From the NCBI RefSeq assembly GCF_048820935.1, contig NZ_JBMERD010000010.1, positions 45,957 to 109,956 on the forward strand: a stretch of 64,000 bases of DNA, in the 5' to 3' direction. The position numbers and the translations under genes were made by a program. Source of the stretch: Algicoccus sp048820935 (GTDB lineage: Bacteria > Pseudomonadota > Gammaproteobacteria > Burkholderiales > Burkholderiaceae_B). Positions within the stretch are counted from its first letter, which is position 1, and each line of letters starts with the position of its first letter. The notes under the pieces are model-generated. The model did not search any database. It saw nothing but the letters and a program-made list of their open reading frames with translations, and had not been told where the DNA came from. Shown here piece after piece: positions 20,384-28,727 of the stretch.

Positions 20384-20700
20384 TTTGTACCGTTTAAATT
20401 ATTAAGAAAATCAAAGAAAACGGTATATAAATCACATAATTTATTGATTTTTATACAAGGTTTTCTGATGTTGCTCATGCGAGCATTTGTTTCTCAATCT
20501 CTGTAAATGCGCCATAGCGCAGTAAAAAATGTACACCCTGATGTACAAAAATCATTTACCGAAAATAAAGTATACAAAAACTGCTTTGTAAGAGTTCATC
20601 CAAATAATCACGCCGAAGATGATCTTGCGGTATGTATTTCACACCAATTTCACCTTCGGCATGGTTGGTCTGTCGGTTAAGTACCAATTAAACAGTTTGT
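20384..20700. other. non-coding gap after the tRNA
   Basis: No gene is visible in 317 bp. TGTACA occurs twice within 18 bp near 20,530. GCCGAAG (20,612-20,618) and CTTCGGC (20,654-20,660) can form a wide inverted repeat downstream of the minus-strand operon, but no T run follows on that strand. The gap is AT-richer than its surroundings, which would fit an old insertion point beside a tRNA. I found no integrase or repeated tRNA end. Confidence 0.4.
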
Positions 20701-21273
20701 TTATAGTGCTTTTTGCGCCAATTGTTGTCTGTATTTTTCGACCTCTTGCTCATACATATCGACGCCATGCGCATCATTGGTCACAATCAGCGGAAAGTCC
20801 TCAATTTCTAACCGTTGGACAGCCTCTGTTTTGAGATCTTCGTAAGCGACGAGCTCACGGCTTTTAATACATGAGAAGAGGGTGGCTGAGATACCGCCGA
20901 CGGCAGAAAAACAAACTGCTGTATGGTCTTTACAAGCTTGGCGAATGAATTCGCCACGATTCCCTTTACCAATGGCGCCTTTGACGCCATATTCAAATAA
21001 ACGAGGTGTGTAGGGATCCATCCGGTAAGCTGAGGTCGGTGCCACCACACCGATCACATGACCGGGTTTGGTGGGGCCAGGGCCACCATAAAAAAGAATT
21101 GAGCCTTTAATGTCTACGGGTAGTGGTTCGCCACGATCTAGTGTGTCAACGAATCGTTTGTGCGCCGCGTCTCTGGCCATATAAATAGTGCCACTCAGAA
21201 GCACTTCATCGCCTGCTTTGAGTTTAAGAATGTCTTCGTCACTAAGTGGTGTAGTCAGGTGATAAGTTGTCAT
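20701..21273 (-). CDS. class I fumarase / L(+)-tartrate dehydratase, beta subunit
   Basis: A 190-aa protein matching the C-terminal domain of class I iron-sulfur hydro-lyases. Landmarks are LKAGDEVLLSGTIYMARDAAHKR, the FYGGPGPTKPG motif and GKGNRGEF. It pairs with the alpha subunit encoded just upstream to add or remove water from a C4 dicarboxylate. The ATG at 21,273 is chosen over the longer frame to 21,324 because it begins the conserved MTTYHLTTPLSDED segment and avoids overlapping the alpha gene. It is the last gene of the catabolic operon. Fumarate and L-tartrate cannot be told apart by motif. Confidence 0.88.
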   Translation of the reverse strand: MTTYHLTTPLSDEDILKLKAGDEVLLSGTIYMARDAAHKRFVDTLDRGEPLPVDIKGSILFYGGPGPTKPGHVIGVVAPTSAYRMDPYTPRLFEYGVKGAIGKGNRGEFIRQACKDHTAVCFSAVGGISATLFSCIKSRELVAYEDLKTEAVQRLEIEDFPLIVTNDAHGVDMYEQEVEKYRQQLAQKAL

Positions 21274-21287
21274 AATGATTTGTTCCT

Positions 21288-22130
21288 TCAGATCGTTGCT
21301 GTCTGGCGACGTGCAGCGTGACACTGGATGTTGACGGCAACTGGCAGGGCAGTGATGTGACAGGCGTATGTTTCAATCGAAACCCATAGAGCGGTACTGA
21401 TGCCGCCATAACCTTGTGGCCCAATGCCTAGCTGATTGATCTCTTCAAGTAGTTCTGTTTCAAGTTCCGCAATATGGGGTTCGGGATGGTGCTCACCGAT
21501 ATCTCGAAGAATTGCTTTCTTAGCAATTTCAGTGACCTTGTCAAAACTACCACCGAGACCCACACCGACTGTTAATGGGGGACAGGCACTGCCACCAGCC
21601 GCTTTAATGGCGTCAATAACAAATTTTTTAACACCTTCTTTGCCTTCACCAGGTAGCAGAAATTTCATGGTGCTCCAGTTTTCACTGCCACCACCTTTTG
21701 GTACGACTGTAACTTCAATGTTGGTACCAGGCATGATCTCCGTATGGATGACGGCAGGGGTGTTGTCGTTGGTATTGACCCGTAATAAAGGATCACCCAC
21801 CACTGACTTGCGCATAAATCCTTCTTCATAACCTTTTCTGACACCCGCGTGCACAGCTTCTTCATAGTCTCCGCCCACTAAGTGAACGTCCTGACCGACT
21901 TTGACGTAGACGATGGTGAGTCCTGTGTCGTGGCAATAAGACACATTATTTTCTCGTGCGATTTTGTCGTTTTCAATGAGTTTGATTAAAACGGATTTAC
22001 CCAGAGGAGAGATCTCTTGTTCGGCTGCACGATGAAAGCCATCAATGACGCTTTCAGGGAGTTTGTGACACGCATCTATACAAAGCTGCGCGATGGTGTC
22101 AGTCAGTTCTTTGACGTGTATTTCTCGCAT
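21288..22130 (-). CDS. class I fumarase / L(+)-tartrate dehydratase, alpha subunit
   Basis: A 280-aa iron-sulfur hydro-lyase subunit. Three spaced cysteines fit a [4Fe-4S] cluster: SYCHDTG, GGSACPPL and NIQCHAAR. The PKGGGSEN loop and the GIGPQGYGG motif are typical of the alpha domain. The ATG at 22,130 (MREIHVKELTDTI) is chosen over an upstream in-frame start. It lies 14 bp before the beta gene and 32 bp after the enolase-superfamily gene. That neighbour argues for tartrate over fumarate as substrate. Confidence 0.9.
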   Translation of the reverse strand: MREIHVKELTDTIAQLCIDACHKLPESVIDGFHRAAEQEISPLGKSVLIKLIENDKIARENNVSYCHDTGLTIVYVKVGQDVHLVGGDYEEAVHAGVRKGYEEGFMRKSVVGDPLLRVNTNDNTPAVIHTEIMPGTNIEVTVVPKGGGSENWSTMKFLLPGEGKEGVKKFVIDAIKAAGGSACPPLTVGVGLGGSFDKVTEIAKKAILRDIGEHHPEPHIAELETELLEEINQLGIGPQGYGGISTALWVSIETYACHITALPVAVNIQCHAARRQTATI

Positions 22131-22162
22131 TTCAAATCCTGCCAGCAAAAAATTAAGAAAAA

Positions 22163-23320
22163 TTAAATATCAAATTGTTTAAAAAGTTCGGACTTCGCTT
22201 CAAGACCAAACCCAGGTGTTTCAGGCATATGAACATATCCATCTTCTATAGTCATGAAATCACCTAAACCACCAAGTGGTGCAAAAATTCCAGGATAAAG
22301 CTCACAACCACCGAGTCCTAAACCTGCCACTACGTGTAAAGCTAAAAGTTGTCCGCCGTGAGGAAATGCCATCGTTCGATCAAAGCCTTTGGATTCCATG
22401 ATTTCTAGCATACGGACGTATTCTGTAATGCCGTATGAAAGGCCTGAATCCATTTGAAAAATATCAAGGCCTGTGCGCATGCCTCCATAGGCCACGAGGT
22501 TACGAACATCAGCAGCAGAAAATAAATTTTCGCCCGTTGCAACGGGATGTGAATAGTTTTCAATAAGCGCTTTGTTTAACGCAAAGTCCAAAGGATCGCC
22601 TGCTTCTTCAAACCACATTAAACCGTAGGGCTCCAAGGCTTGTGCATATTCAAGCGCTTCTTGTAATGAGAGTTTTCCATTGGCATCAACAGCAAGTTTG
22701 TTTGCACTGCCAACGATGGTGAGTGCGGATTCTATTCGTTGAAGATCGAAATGCAGTGGGGCGCCTGCAATCTTTATTTTGTAGCGATTAAAGCCTAAAT
22801 CCTGATATCGCTGAAGTTCATCTTTGAGTTGCTGTGTGGATGATTGATCGTAATAGTAGCCACCAGCCGCATAAACACCGATTGTTGACTTAGGATCTAA
22901 ACGCCCATAGTGATTGGCAATGGTGCGATAAACAGGTTCTTGATTTAATTTGGCATTGATATCCCAAATGGCTAGCTCAAGTGCGGCGGCTGCATGTGCG
23001 CGATCACCATGGCCGCCAGGTTTTTCATTACGCATTATGCAAGCCAGAACTTGCTCTGGACAGAAGTTTTTGCCACTGCTTTGCAGCAAGGAGTCTGGTT
23101 CAACGTCCAATAGTCGGGGAATCATCCGATCACGCAAAATACCACTTTGTGCAAATCTTCCAATCGAATTGAAAGCGCGTCCAATGACGGGTTTGCCATC
23201 TCTGAGTTGATCCGTATGGATTGATACCAATGAGACGGTGTGTTGTGAAAAATTGACCAATGCATTGGATATATTGCTTTGCAGATAAATTGGTTTTTCT
23301 GTGATTTTGGTGATCTTCAA
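22163..23320 (-). CDS. D(-)-tartrate dehydratase-like enolase-superfamily enzyme
   Basis: A 385-aa mandelate-racemase-type enzyme. The N-terminal capping domain is followed by a barrel with Lys181 and Lys183 in YKIKIAG, metal ligands Asp212 (AVDANG), Glu238 (WFEEAGDP) and Glu264 (TGENLF), and a base His321 in FPHGGQ. As I recall, characterised Bradyrhizobium D-tartrate dehydratase has K184, D213, E239, E265 and H322, a one-residue offset throughout. The end of the protein (GLGLGGCELYPGIFAPLGG) also fits that subgroup. The product would be oxaloacetate. A related sugar-acid dehydratase is the main alternative. Confidence 0.78.
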   Translation of the reverse strand: MKITKITEKPIYLQSNISNALVNFSQHTVSLVSIHTDQLRDGKPVIGRAFNSIGRFAQSGILRDRMIPRLLDVEPDSLLQSSGKNFCPEQVLACIMRNEKPGGHGDRAHAAAALELAIWDINAKLNQEPVYRTIANHYGRLDPKSTIGVYAAGGYYYDQSSTQQLKDELQRYQDLGFNRYKIKIAGAPLHFDLQRIESALTIVGSANKLAVDANGKLSLQEALEYAQALEPYGLMWFEEAGDPLDFALNKALIENYSHPVATGENLFSAADVRNLVAYGGMRTGLDIFQMDSGLSYGITEYVRMLEIMESKGFDRTMAFPHGGQLLALHVVAGLGLGGCELYPGIFAPLGGLGDFMTIEDGYVHMPETPGFGLEAKSELFKQFDI

Positions 23321-23349
23321 GATAATCCCCCGCTAGAAGATGGCGTCAA

Positions 23350-24315
23350 TTAATTGATTTTTGCATCTGCGTTATCAATCACTTTTTTCCACTTGCTGAC
23401 TTCATCGTGGATGTATTGATTAAATTCATCCGTTGTCTTCGGTTTCGCAGCGGTCAGCGCCAGTTTGGCGAATTGGTCCTGTGTCTCTTTTTCAGCCATG
23501 ATTTCGTTCATATGCTTGTTGAGTGTGTCAACAATGTCTTTGGGTGTGCCTGCTGGGGCCACCAAACCAAAAAATGCGAGTGTGCTAATGGGTGCATAAC
23601 CTTGTTCGGTGTAGGTTGGGATATCGGGCACAAAAGTAGAGCGTTCTGTATCCACAATGGCAATTCCTTTGAGCTGTCCTGCTTTCAATTGTGGGAGGAT
23701 GGCTGGCAGAGAGTCTGAGGTGACAGGTATGAGTCCACTCACAACTTGAATTTTGGATTCAGCACTGCCTTTGAAAGGGACGTGTAGCATGTCAATATCA
23801 AGCTCTTGCTTGAGCAGTTCCATTGTTAAATGCTGCGTTGAGCCGGCGCCGGCGGACGCATAGGTCATATCACCTTTTTTAGCTGCTTCGACGAGTGATT
23901 TGATGTCGGTAATTTCTGAATCCCCTGGAACCGCAATGATCTGGGGAGTCGTTGCGGCGTCAGCAATGCCAACAAAGTCATTAAGGGAGTTGTAAGGAAG
24001 GTTTGAATAAAGTGATGGGGCAATGGCAAAAGGTCCGGTACTGGTCATCAACAGGGTGTAGCCATCATTTTTTGCGCGTGCTGCATGTGCGGTACCTACT
24101 TGTCCGCCAGCACCGCCACGGTTATCGATCACAAAGGGTTGCCCAAGTCGTTTTGAGAGTTTTTCACCGACTTCTCTAGCAACTAAGTCACCAGTCTGTC
24201 CAGCAGGAAAGGGCACAACAATGGTGACAGGTTTTTCTGGATAAGCTGCATGTGCTGCACCAGCCAAGGTCAAGCTTGCTGCAAGAATGCATAAAGAGAA
24301 GGTTTTTTTCATCAT
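23350..24315 (-). CDS. Bug/TctC-family periplasmic substrate-binding protein
   Basis: A 321-aa secreted binding protein. The N-terminal signal ends at AGAAHA-AYPEKPVT, followed by VVPFPAGQTGDLVAREV, the YTLLMTSTGPFA block and the LHVPFKGSAES segment typical of Bug proteins. Such proteins bind carboxylates, either for a tripartite TctAB transporter or as orphan receptors; no tctA or tctB is in this window. It leads the operon with the tartrate-type dehydratases and is divergent from a GntR gene, so its ligand is probably a tartrate-like acid. A GGAG ribosome site precedes the ATG. Confidence 0.9.
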   Translation of the reverse strand: MMKKTFSLCILAASLTLAGAAHAAYPEKPVTIVVPFPAGQTGDLVAREVGEKLSKRLGQPFVIDNRGGAGGQVGTAHAARAKNDGYTLLMTSTGPFAIAPSLYSNLPYNSLNDFVGIADAATTPQIIAVPGDSEITDIKSLVEAAKKGDMTYASAGAGSTQHLTMELLKQELDIDMLHVPFKGSAESKIQVVSGLIPVTSDSLPAILPQLKAGQLKGIAIVDTERSTFVPDIPTYTEQGYAPISTLAFFGLVAPAGTPKDIVDTLNKHMNEIMAEKETQDQFAKLALTAAKPKTTDEFNQYIHDEVSKWKKVIDNADAKIN

Positions 24316-24347
24316 GTCGATCTCCTAAAGTACAAATAAATATAATG

Positions 24348-24372
24348 GTACGAACTAATAAATGGTCCGTAC
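24348..24372. promoter_or_regulatory. candidate GntR operator
   Basis: Inverted repeat GTACGAAC (24,348-24,355) and GTCCGTAC (24,365-24,372), one mismatch, 9-bp spacer. It lies in the 143-bp divergent region between the Bug gene and the GntR gene, where a HutC-type repressor would control both. Binding is inferred. Confidence 0.5.
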
Positions 24373-24458
24373 TATATTAATAACAAGGTCGAGCAGATGT
24401 CAAAAGAGGTTTTATGCTGAAATACCCCTAATATGTCAGGATTGTTTCGGAGGGAATT

Positions 24459-25199
24459 TTGCGATATACACGGTTGGCAAAACAAATAATCAAGATGATC
24501 ACAGAAGGTGAAATGCCAATTGGTGCGCGTTTTCCGAGTGAGCTGGCCATGGCTCAACAATATGGTGTGAGTCGCTCAACAGTGCGATCAGCATTGTCGA
24601 TTGTTGAAGATTTGGGTCTTGTTAGTCGCAAACGTCGGGCAGGTACCGTCGTGATTGCACATCAGACTGAGCAACGCTATACACGCACGATCAATAGTCT
24701 GGATGACTTAATCGAGTATGCACATCAGACAGAGCGTCAGGTGATGAATGTCGTTAGTGTGATTGCAGATGAGCAACTCGCAGCGGTTCTAGACTGTAAG
24801 CCTGGTCAAAAATGGTTACATGTTCCGATGTTCAGAACCGAGAAAAATGCTGAGCGTACGCCCGTTTGTTGGACAGATGCATACATTCGCTCTGAGATCG
24901 GTGAGCAAGTGATTGACTCAATTCAAGATGGCTCAGGGCTTCTCTGTCATGTGATTGAAGAGGTGACCGGAACGTCATTGTGGAGTTTGCGACAGGAGGT
25001 GGCTGCTGTTTTAATTTCAGACAGTATTGCGCAATGGTTGCAAGTGAAATCGACTGAGCCAGGGCTTCAAATTACAAAGCATTATCTGGATTACGCGCGT
25101 CAAGTTTTTTTGATTACTGTGAGTGTGTATCCGCCTGATGGTTATAAATTTCGTTCATGGTTACATCGCACGATCGTCAATCGTTCATCCGAAGTTTGA
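24459..25199 (+). CDS. GntR-family regulator, HutC type
   Basis: A 246-aa repressor-like protein. The N-terminal winged helix (about residues 3-67) includes RFPSELAMAQQYGVSRSTVR; a UTRA effector domain follows from about residue 85 to the end. The start is a TTG four bases after GGAGGGA; no ATG is close in frame. It is transcribed away from the Bug and dehydratase operon and probably represses it until a hydroxy-acid effector binds. Confidence 0.88.
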   Translation: MRYTRLAKQIIKMITEGEMPIGARFPSELAMAQQYGVSRSTVRSALSIVEDLGLVSRKRRAGTVVIAHQTEQRYTRTINSLDDLIEYAHQTERQVMNVVSVIADEQLAAVLDCKPGQKWLHVPMFRTEKNAERTPVCWTDAYIRSEIGEQVIDSIQDGSGLLCHVIEEVTGTSLWSLRQEVAAVLISDSIAQWLQVKSTEPGLQITKHYLDYARQVFLITVSVYPPDGYKFRSWLHRTIVNRSSEV

Positions 25200-25258
25200 A
25201 GTGATGCGATACGCGAACAATCAAATACGAGTCGTGTCAGACACGACCCGCGCTCTGT

Positions 25259-25299
25259 TGCACCTTCACTGATTAATTAAAGCAGTGAAGGTGCATTTT
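25259..25299 (+). terminator. terminator of the GntR gene, overlapping the opposing gene's end
   Basis: A perfect 13-bp stem (TGCACCTTCACTG at 25,259-25,271 with CAGTGAAGGTGCA at 25,283-25,295) is followed by TTTT. Its right half lies inside the last codons of the convergent DUF2501 gene. A 7-bp GTCGTGT/ACACGAC hairpin at about 25,231-25,247 precedes it. Confidence 0.75.
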
Positions 25300-25765
25300 C
25301 TAGCACGTAATCACATGCCTTGCTCTTGATGTCCCCTTTGATTTTGTTCAAATCAAATGAATTGCCATCACCACCTGACAGAATGCCTGTGAGACCTTGT
25401 TGGTAGCCTTGCTCCTGTTTAGGTTCAGGCTTTTGTCCTAGACCGACTTTATCCATCAGTTGATCTTTGACGTTATCGACATTAGCTGCACTCAAGTATT
25501 TCTGTTCAACGCAATATTGAAGAACACCTGCGACGTTGCCCATCATATCGCCACTCAGGCTAGGTAAGCCTAAGCTAGAGGCCAATCCAGTGTTGGCTGC
25601 GCCACCCATCAAACCACCCAAACCAGAACCCGATGTCGCTGTGGAGGCTTCGGAACCAAGTTGACTTTTTAAGCCGCCCATCAGACCGTTGGCCATCGCA
25701 AGACTGGTCGTGCCAAGTAGTAGGGCAGAAGCGATAAAGGATGTGCGTAAGAATGAATGTTTCAT
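25277..25765 (-). CDS. DUF2501 (YjjA-like) secreted protein
   Basis: A 162-aa protein with a signal peptide ending at LAMA-NGLMGG. The mature region is Gly/Ser/Leu-rich, then has the conserved block GVLQYCVEQKYLSAANVDNVKDQL, and ends SKACDYVLENAPSLL. The two cysteines could form a disulfide in the periplasm. This matches DUF2501, whose function is unknown. It forms a single-gene unit. Confidence 0.82.
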   Translation of the reverse strand: MKHSFLRTSFIASALLLGTTSLAMANGLMGGLKSQLGSEASTATSGSGLGGLMGGAANTGLASSLGLPSLSGDMMGNVAGVLQYCVEQKYLSAANVDNVKDQLMDKVGLGQKPEPKQEQGYQQGLTGILSGGDGNSFDLNKIKGDIKSKACDYVLENAPSLL

Positions 25766-25885
25766 GTGAGCTCTCGTATGTTGTTAAAAATAACTGCGAC
25801 TAAATGGGATTGTTTGATCATAGCTTTTTTAAGCAAAGTTTGATTTGAAACTAATCTTGTTGACATCTGTATTGTGATGGATAGC

Positions 25886-25931
25886 TCAAAAGAAAAATCC
25901 ACTGTCTGCATTTCAGCAAGACAGTGGATTT
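25886..25931 (-). terminator. terminator of the pirin-cytochrome b561-YceI operon
   Basis: A perfect 13-bp stem (AAATCCACTGTCT at 25,895-25,907 with AGACAGTGGATTT at 25,919-25,931). On the minus strand it is followed by a TTTTTCTTTT tract. It lies 47 bp beyond the stop of the second YceI gene. Confidence 0.85.
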
Positions 25932-25977
25932 GGTTAGGTCGCTTGGGTAATTCGATCGAATCACCCGAGTTGAACGA

Positions 25978-26550
25978 TTACTGCGCAATGGCTTCGATCG
26001 CCACATTAATGCGGACATCGTCACTAACGGCGGGTGCGTAAGCGCCTGCGTTGAACTCTGAACGCTTAATGTTTGTGTAAGCATTGGCACCGATCGCTTC
26101 TTTTTTCAGCATGGGGTGTGCTTGCTGATTAAAAGAGGTGATGGTCAATGTGACAGGCTTGGTGATACCTTTAATGGTGAGTTCACCCACGACTTTTTTG
26201 GGAACATCGTTCTCAAACAGCACTTCGTTCGATGTGAAAGTGGCTGTTGGGTATTTCTCTGTATCAAAAAAGTCTTCACCCTGAATGTGCCCATCAAAAG
26301 GTCCAAACCCTGTATCCACTGACTTCATATCAATTTCAATGTTGACCGAACCCGTTTTGGCGGTGGGATCGTAGGTCACTGAACCAGTGGTTTTGTTAAA
26401 GCGCAATGTTTGCTCTGTAAAACCCATGTGGTTATATGAAAAGCTTGGAAATGTGTGGCTGCTATCGATGGTGTAGGTCTGTGATTGCGCAAACGCACCG
26501 GTCGAAGCGGTCAGTGTAATAAATGCGAGGGCTGCGAGTTTGGTTTTCAA
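25978..26550 (-). CDS. YceI-family periplasmic lipid-binding protein (second copy)
   Basis: A 190-aa secreted protein. The signal ends at TGAFA-QSQTYTIDSSHTFPSF, followed by the YceI lipocalin-like barrel with SVNIEIDMKSVDTGFGPFDGHI and a GELTIKGITKPV block. YceI proteins bind isoprenoid lipids such as ubiquinone precursors in a hydrophobic pocket. It is the last gene of a four-gene operon and one of two YceI copies that share the fold but differ strongly in sequence. Confidence 0.92.
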   Translation of the reverse strand: MKTKLAALAFITLTASTGAFAQSQTYTIDSSHTFPSFSYNHMGFTEQTLRFNKTTGSVTYDPTAKTGSVNIEIDMKSVDTGFGPFDGHIQGEDFFDTEKYPTATFTSNEVLFENDVPKKVVGELTIKGITKPVTLTITSFNQQAHPMLKKEAIGANAYTNIKRSEFNAGAYAPAVSDDVRINVAIEAIAQ

Positions 26551-26643
26551 GTTGAACTCCTTTAAATTATCAAAAAATTAAAATTAAGAATTAAAAAACA
26601 TAAATCGAATTTGAGGATCTGTTTTCTGTATGAAACTCAGACG

Positions 26644-27219
26644 TTATTGCGCGGTGGCAGCAAGGTTAAAACGCACCAGAACGTCGTTTGCCACAATGTC
26701 AAATGAGGACCAGCTGCCTTCACCGATTTTGAAGGCGGCGCGTTCAATTGTGAATTCACCACTGAACAAGCCTTGATCAGCTTTTTGTTCGAATTTGGCA
26801 TCAAACGTCACAGGTTGTTGCTCACCTTTAATCGTGAGTACGCCTTGAACTTCATACAAATTGTCGGTTTTGCTGGCGATTGATTTGGATTCAAACGTGG
26901 CATCCGGAAATGCTTTGGTATTGAACCAGTCTGGTTTTTGTAATTCCGCATCAAAATCAGGTGCACCTAAATCGACACTACCTAAATTGACCTGAAAGCT
27001 TGCTTGTGCCTGATCCACTTGTGCTGGATCAAAAGACAAGGTGGCGGTAAATTCACGGAACTCACCATCCATACGTACGCCCATTTGCTCATAAGTAAAG
27101 CCAACGCTGCTGTCCTGAGCGACAAGCTGGTTATAGGTTTCAGCTTGTGCGGATGAAAGGCCGATTAAAGCGGTTGCCAGAGCAGCACCTGTAAAACGAA
27201 GGTAGTTAGAAATTTTCAT
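26644..27219 (-). CDS. YceI-family periplasmic lipid-binding protein (first copy)
   Basis: A 191-aa secreted YceI barrel. The signal ends at SSAQA-ETYNQLVAQDSSVGF, and the barrel includes DLGAPDFDAELQKPDWFNTKAFPDATF and VQGVLTIKGEQQPV. It lies 72 bp after the cytochrome b561 gene. The pairing of cytochrome b561 with one or two YceI proteins is common in proteobacteria and suggests a quinone-linked redox role, which is inferred from context. Confidence 0.92.
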   Translation of the reverse strand: MKISNYLRFTGAALATALIGLSSAQAETYNQLVAQDSSVGFTYEQMGVRMDGEFREFTATLSFDPAQVDQAQASFQVNLGSVDLGAPDFDAELQKPDWFNTKAFPDATFESKSIASKTDNLYEVQGVLTIKGEQQPVTFDAKFEQKADQGLFSGEFTIERAAFKIGEGSWSSFDIVANDVLVRFNLAATAQ

Positions 27220-27291
27220 ACAAATGATTCCTTAAAGTCTTATTTAGATCAAGGATAATCCTAGAAGTTCAAATCGATCCTGCCAAGGCAG

Positions 27292-27846
27292 TTATCTTGT
27301 TTTAGGTAACATGCGACGCAAGACAGGATCTTTGTCGATGTAATGGTGTTTAACAGCTGCGGCAATGTGAAGTACCAGAATTGCAATGAGCAACAAATTC
27401 AACGCCCAGTGGACTTGCATGAGAATGTCGCCAAGCGGCAGATTGCGACTCACCAGATCAGGCAGTTTCCACAGGCCAAACAGCACCGTGGGCACGCCTT
27501 TGGCTGAACTCATGACCCAACCAGATAGCGGAATGACAATCATCAACAGATACAACAACACATGGGTCACTGAGGCGCCTAACTGTTGCCAGGGTGCAAT
27601 CGTTTCAATGGCTGGCAGTGGCTTGCGAGTTCCGCGCCACAATAAGCGGATGACAACCAAGATCAGCGCACAGATGCCGCCCCATTTATGCCAGGAAATA
27701 AGTTTCAATTTTTCCGGGGAAAACGGCAATTGCTCAACATACATGCCCAGCACCATCAGACCGATGATGAGCAACGCCATGAGCCAGTGAAACCATTTGC
27801 TCAACGCATCATATGTTTGCAGGTTAGACGCATCTGTGCGACCCAT
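27292..27846 (-). CDS. cytochrome b561-family membrane protein
   Basis: A 184-aa, four-helix b-type cytochrome. Histidines suited to heme ligation occur in KWFHWLMALL, ISWHKWGG, VTHVLLYLLM and MQVHWALNLLLIAILVLHIAAAVKHH. The upstream ATG at 27,876 overlaps the pirin stop, but the ATG at 27,846 is preferred because GGAG sits six bases before it. Family members move electrons between quinol or superoxide and the membrane pool. It is encoded between pirin and the YceI pair. Confidence 0.9.
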   Translation of the reverse strand: MGRTDASNLQTYDALSKWFHWLMALLIIGLMVLGMYVEQLPFSPEKLKLISWHKWGGICALILVVIRLLWRGTRKPLPAIETIAPWQQLGASVTHVLLYLLMIVIPLSGWVMSSAKGVPTVLFGLWKLPDLVSRNLPLGDILMQVHWALNLLLIAILVLHIAAAVKHHYIDKDPVLRRMLPKTR

Positions 27847-27872
27847 TGTGTTCTCCGTTAAATTTGTCCGAT

Positions 27873-28577
27873 TCATGGTTTCAAATCAAAGACTAAGATT
27901 TCAGCCTCTTTGGCATCATGTAAGTGCACTTCAGAGACTTGTGCCAGTTTGACGCCATCGCCCGCTTGTACGGACTGTCTATTGACCCTTAAAGTTCCTT
28001 TGATCACTTGAACCCAGGCTAGACGGTTTGGATTGAATGGCAACCGAACTTCATCACCATCACTGAGCAGGCTGCCGTAAATTTTGGCATCCGCATTAAT
28101 TTTGACTGAGCCTTGTGCACCGTCTTTAGAGACAAGCAAACTCAATTGACCTTGTTTATTGGTGTTATCAAAAAACTTTTGTTCGTAACTGGGTTGAATG
28201 CCCATTTCATCGGGCTCAATCCAGATTTGTAAGAAGTGGGTGGTTTCGTCTTCAGCGTGATTAAATTCACTGTGTGTGACGCCGGTTCCAGCACTCATGC
28301 GTTGCACTTCACCGGGGACGATGCTTGCACCGTTATTCATATTGTCACGATGTGCCAATGCACCAGAGATGACGTAACTCACGATTTCCATATCTCGGTG
28401 TGGGTGGGTTCCAAAACCAGTTCCTGGTGCAATACGATCTTCATTAATCACACGTAAATTGCCCCAGCCCATCCATTGCGGATCGTAATAATTCGCAAAT
28501 GAAAATGTGTGTGCACTTTTGAGCCAGCCGTGGTCTGCGTGACCACGCTCAAGTGAAGGTCTGACCTCGATTATCAT
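27873..28577 (-). CDS. pirin-family bicupin
   Basis: A 234-aa protein with the pirin N-terminal cupin: FGTHPHRDMEIVSYV and HSEFNHAEDETTHFLQIW supply the metal-binding His and Glu residues, and GGALAHRD-type loops are seen. Pirins include quercetin 2,3-dioxygenase-like enzymes and redox-sensing metal proteins. The start is ATG at 28,577 (MIIEVRPSLERG), not the longer frame to 28,649. It heads the operon and is divergent from the LysR gene. Confidence 0.92.
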   Translation of the reverse strand: MIIEVRPSLERGHADHGWLKSAHTFSFANYYDPQWMGWGNLRVINEDRIAPGTGFGTHPHRDMEIVSYVISGALAHRDNMNNGASIVPGEVQRMSAGTGVTHSEFNHAEDETTHFLQIWIEPDEMGIQPSYEQKFFDNTNKQGQLSLLVSKDGAQGSVKINADAKIYGSLLSDGDEVRLPFNPNRLAWVQVIKGTLRVNRQSVQAGDGVKLAQVSEVHLHDAKEAEILVFDLKP

Positions 28578-28705
28578 AATGACTCCTAACTGCGTATCTC
28601 TATGTTTGTATTTAGTTTCAGAAGCAAACCGATGTGTTTGTTCCGACATGACTCTAATTTAACTTTTGAGTCGCACAGTGTGGGAGAATGTATTTAACGA
28701 TTTCA

Positions 28706-28720
28706 TTCAAAATATTTGAA
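28706..28720. promoter_or_regulatory. TTCAAA-N3-TTTGAA palindrome before the LysR gene
   Basis: TTCAAA (28,706-28,711), ATA, TTTGAA (28,715-28,720), in the divergent region between pirin and the LysR gene, eight bases before the LysR ATG. The same palindrome recurs at 29,761-29,775. It is a candidate autoregulatory operator. Confidence 0.4.
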
Positions 28721-28727
28721 CTTGGGT

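Noticed and set aside
20384..20700. A genomic island boundary at the tRNA 3' end
   Set aside because: The gap is AT-rich and tRNA ends are common integration sites, but no integrase and no duplicated tRNA tail were found in the window.
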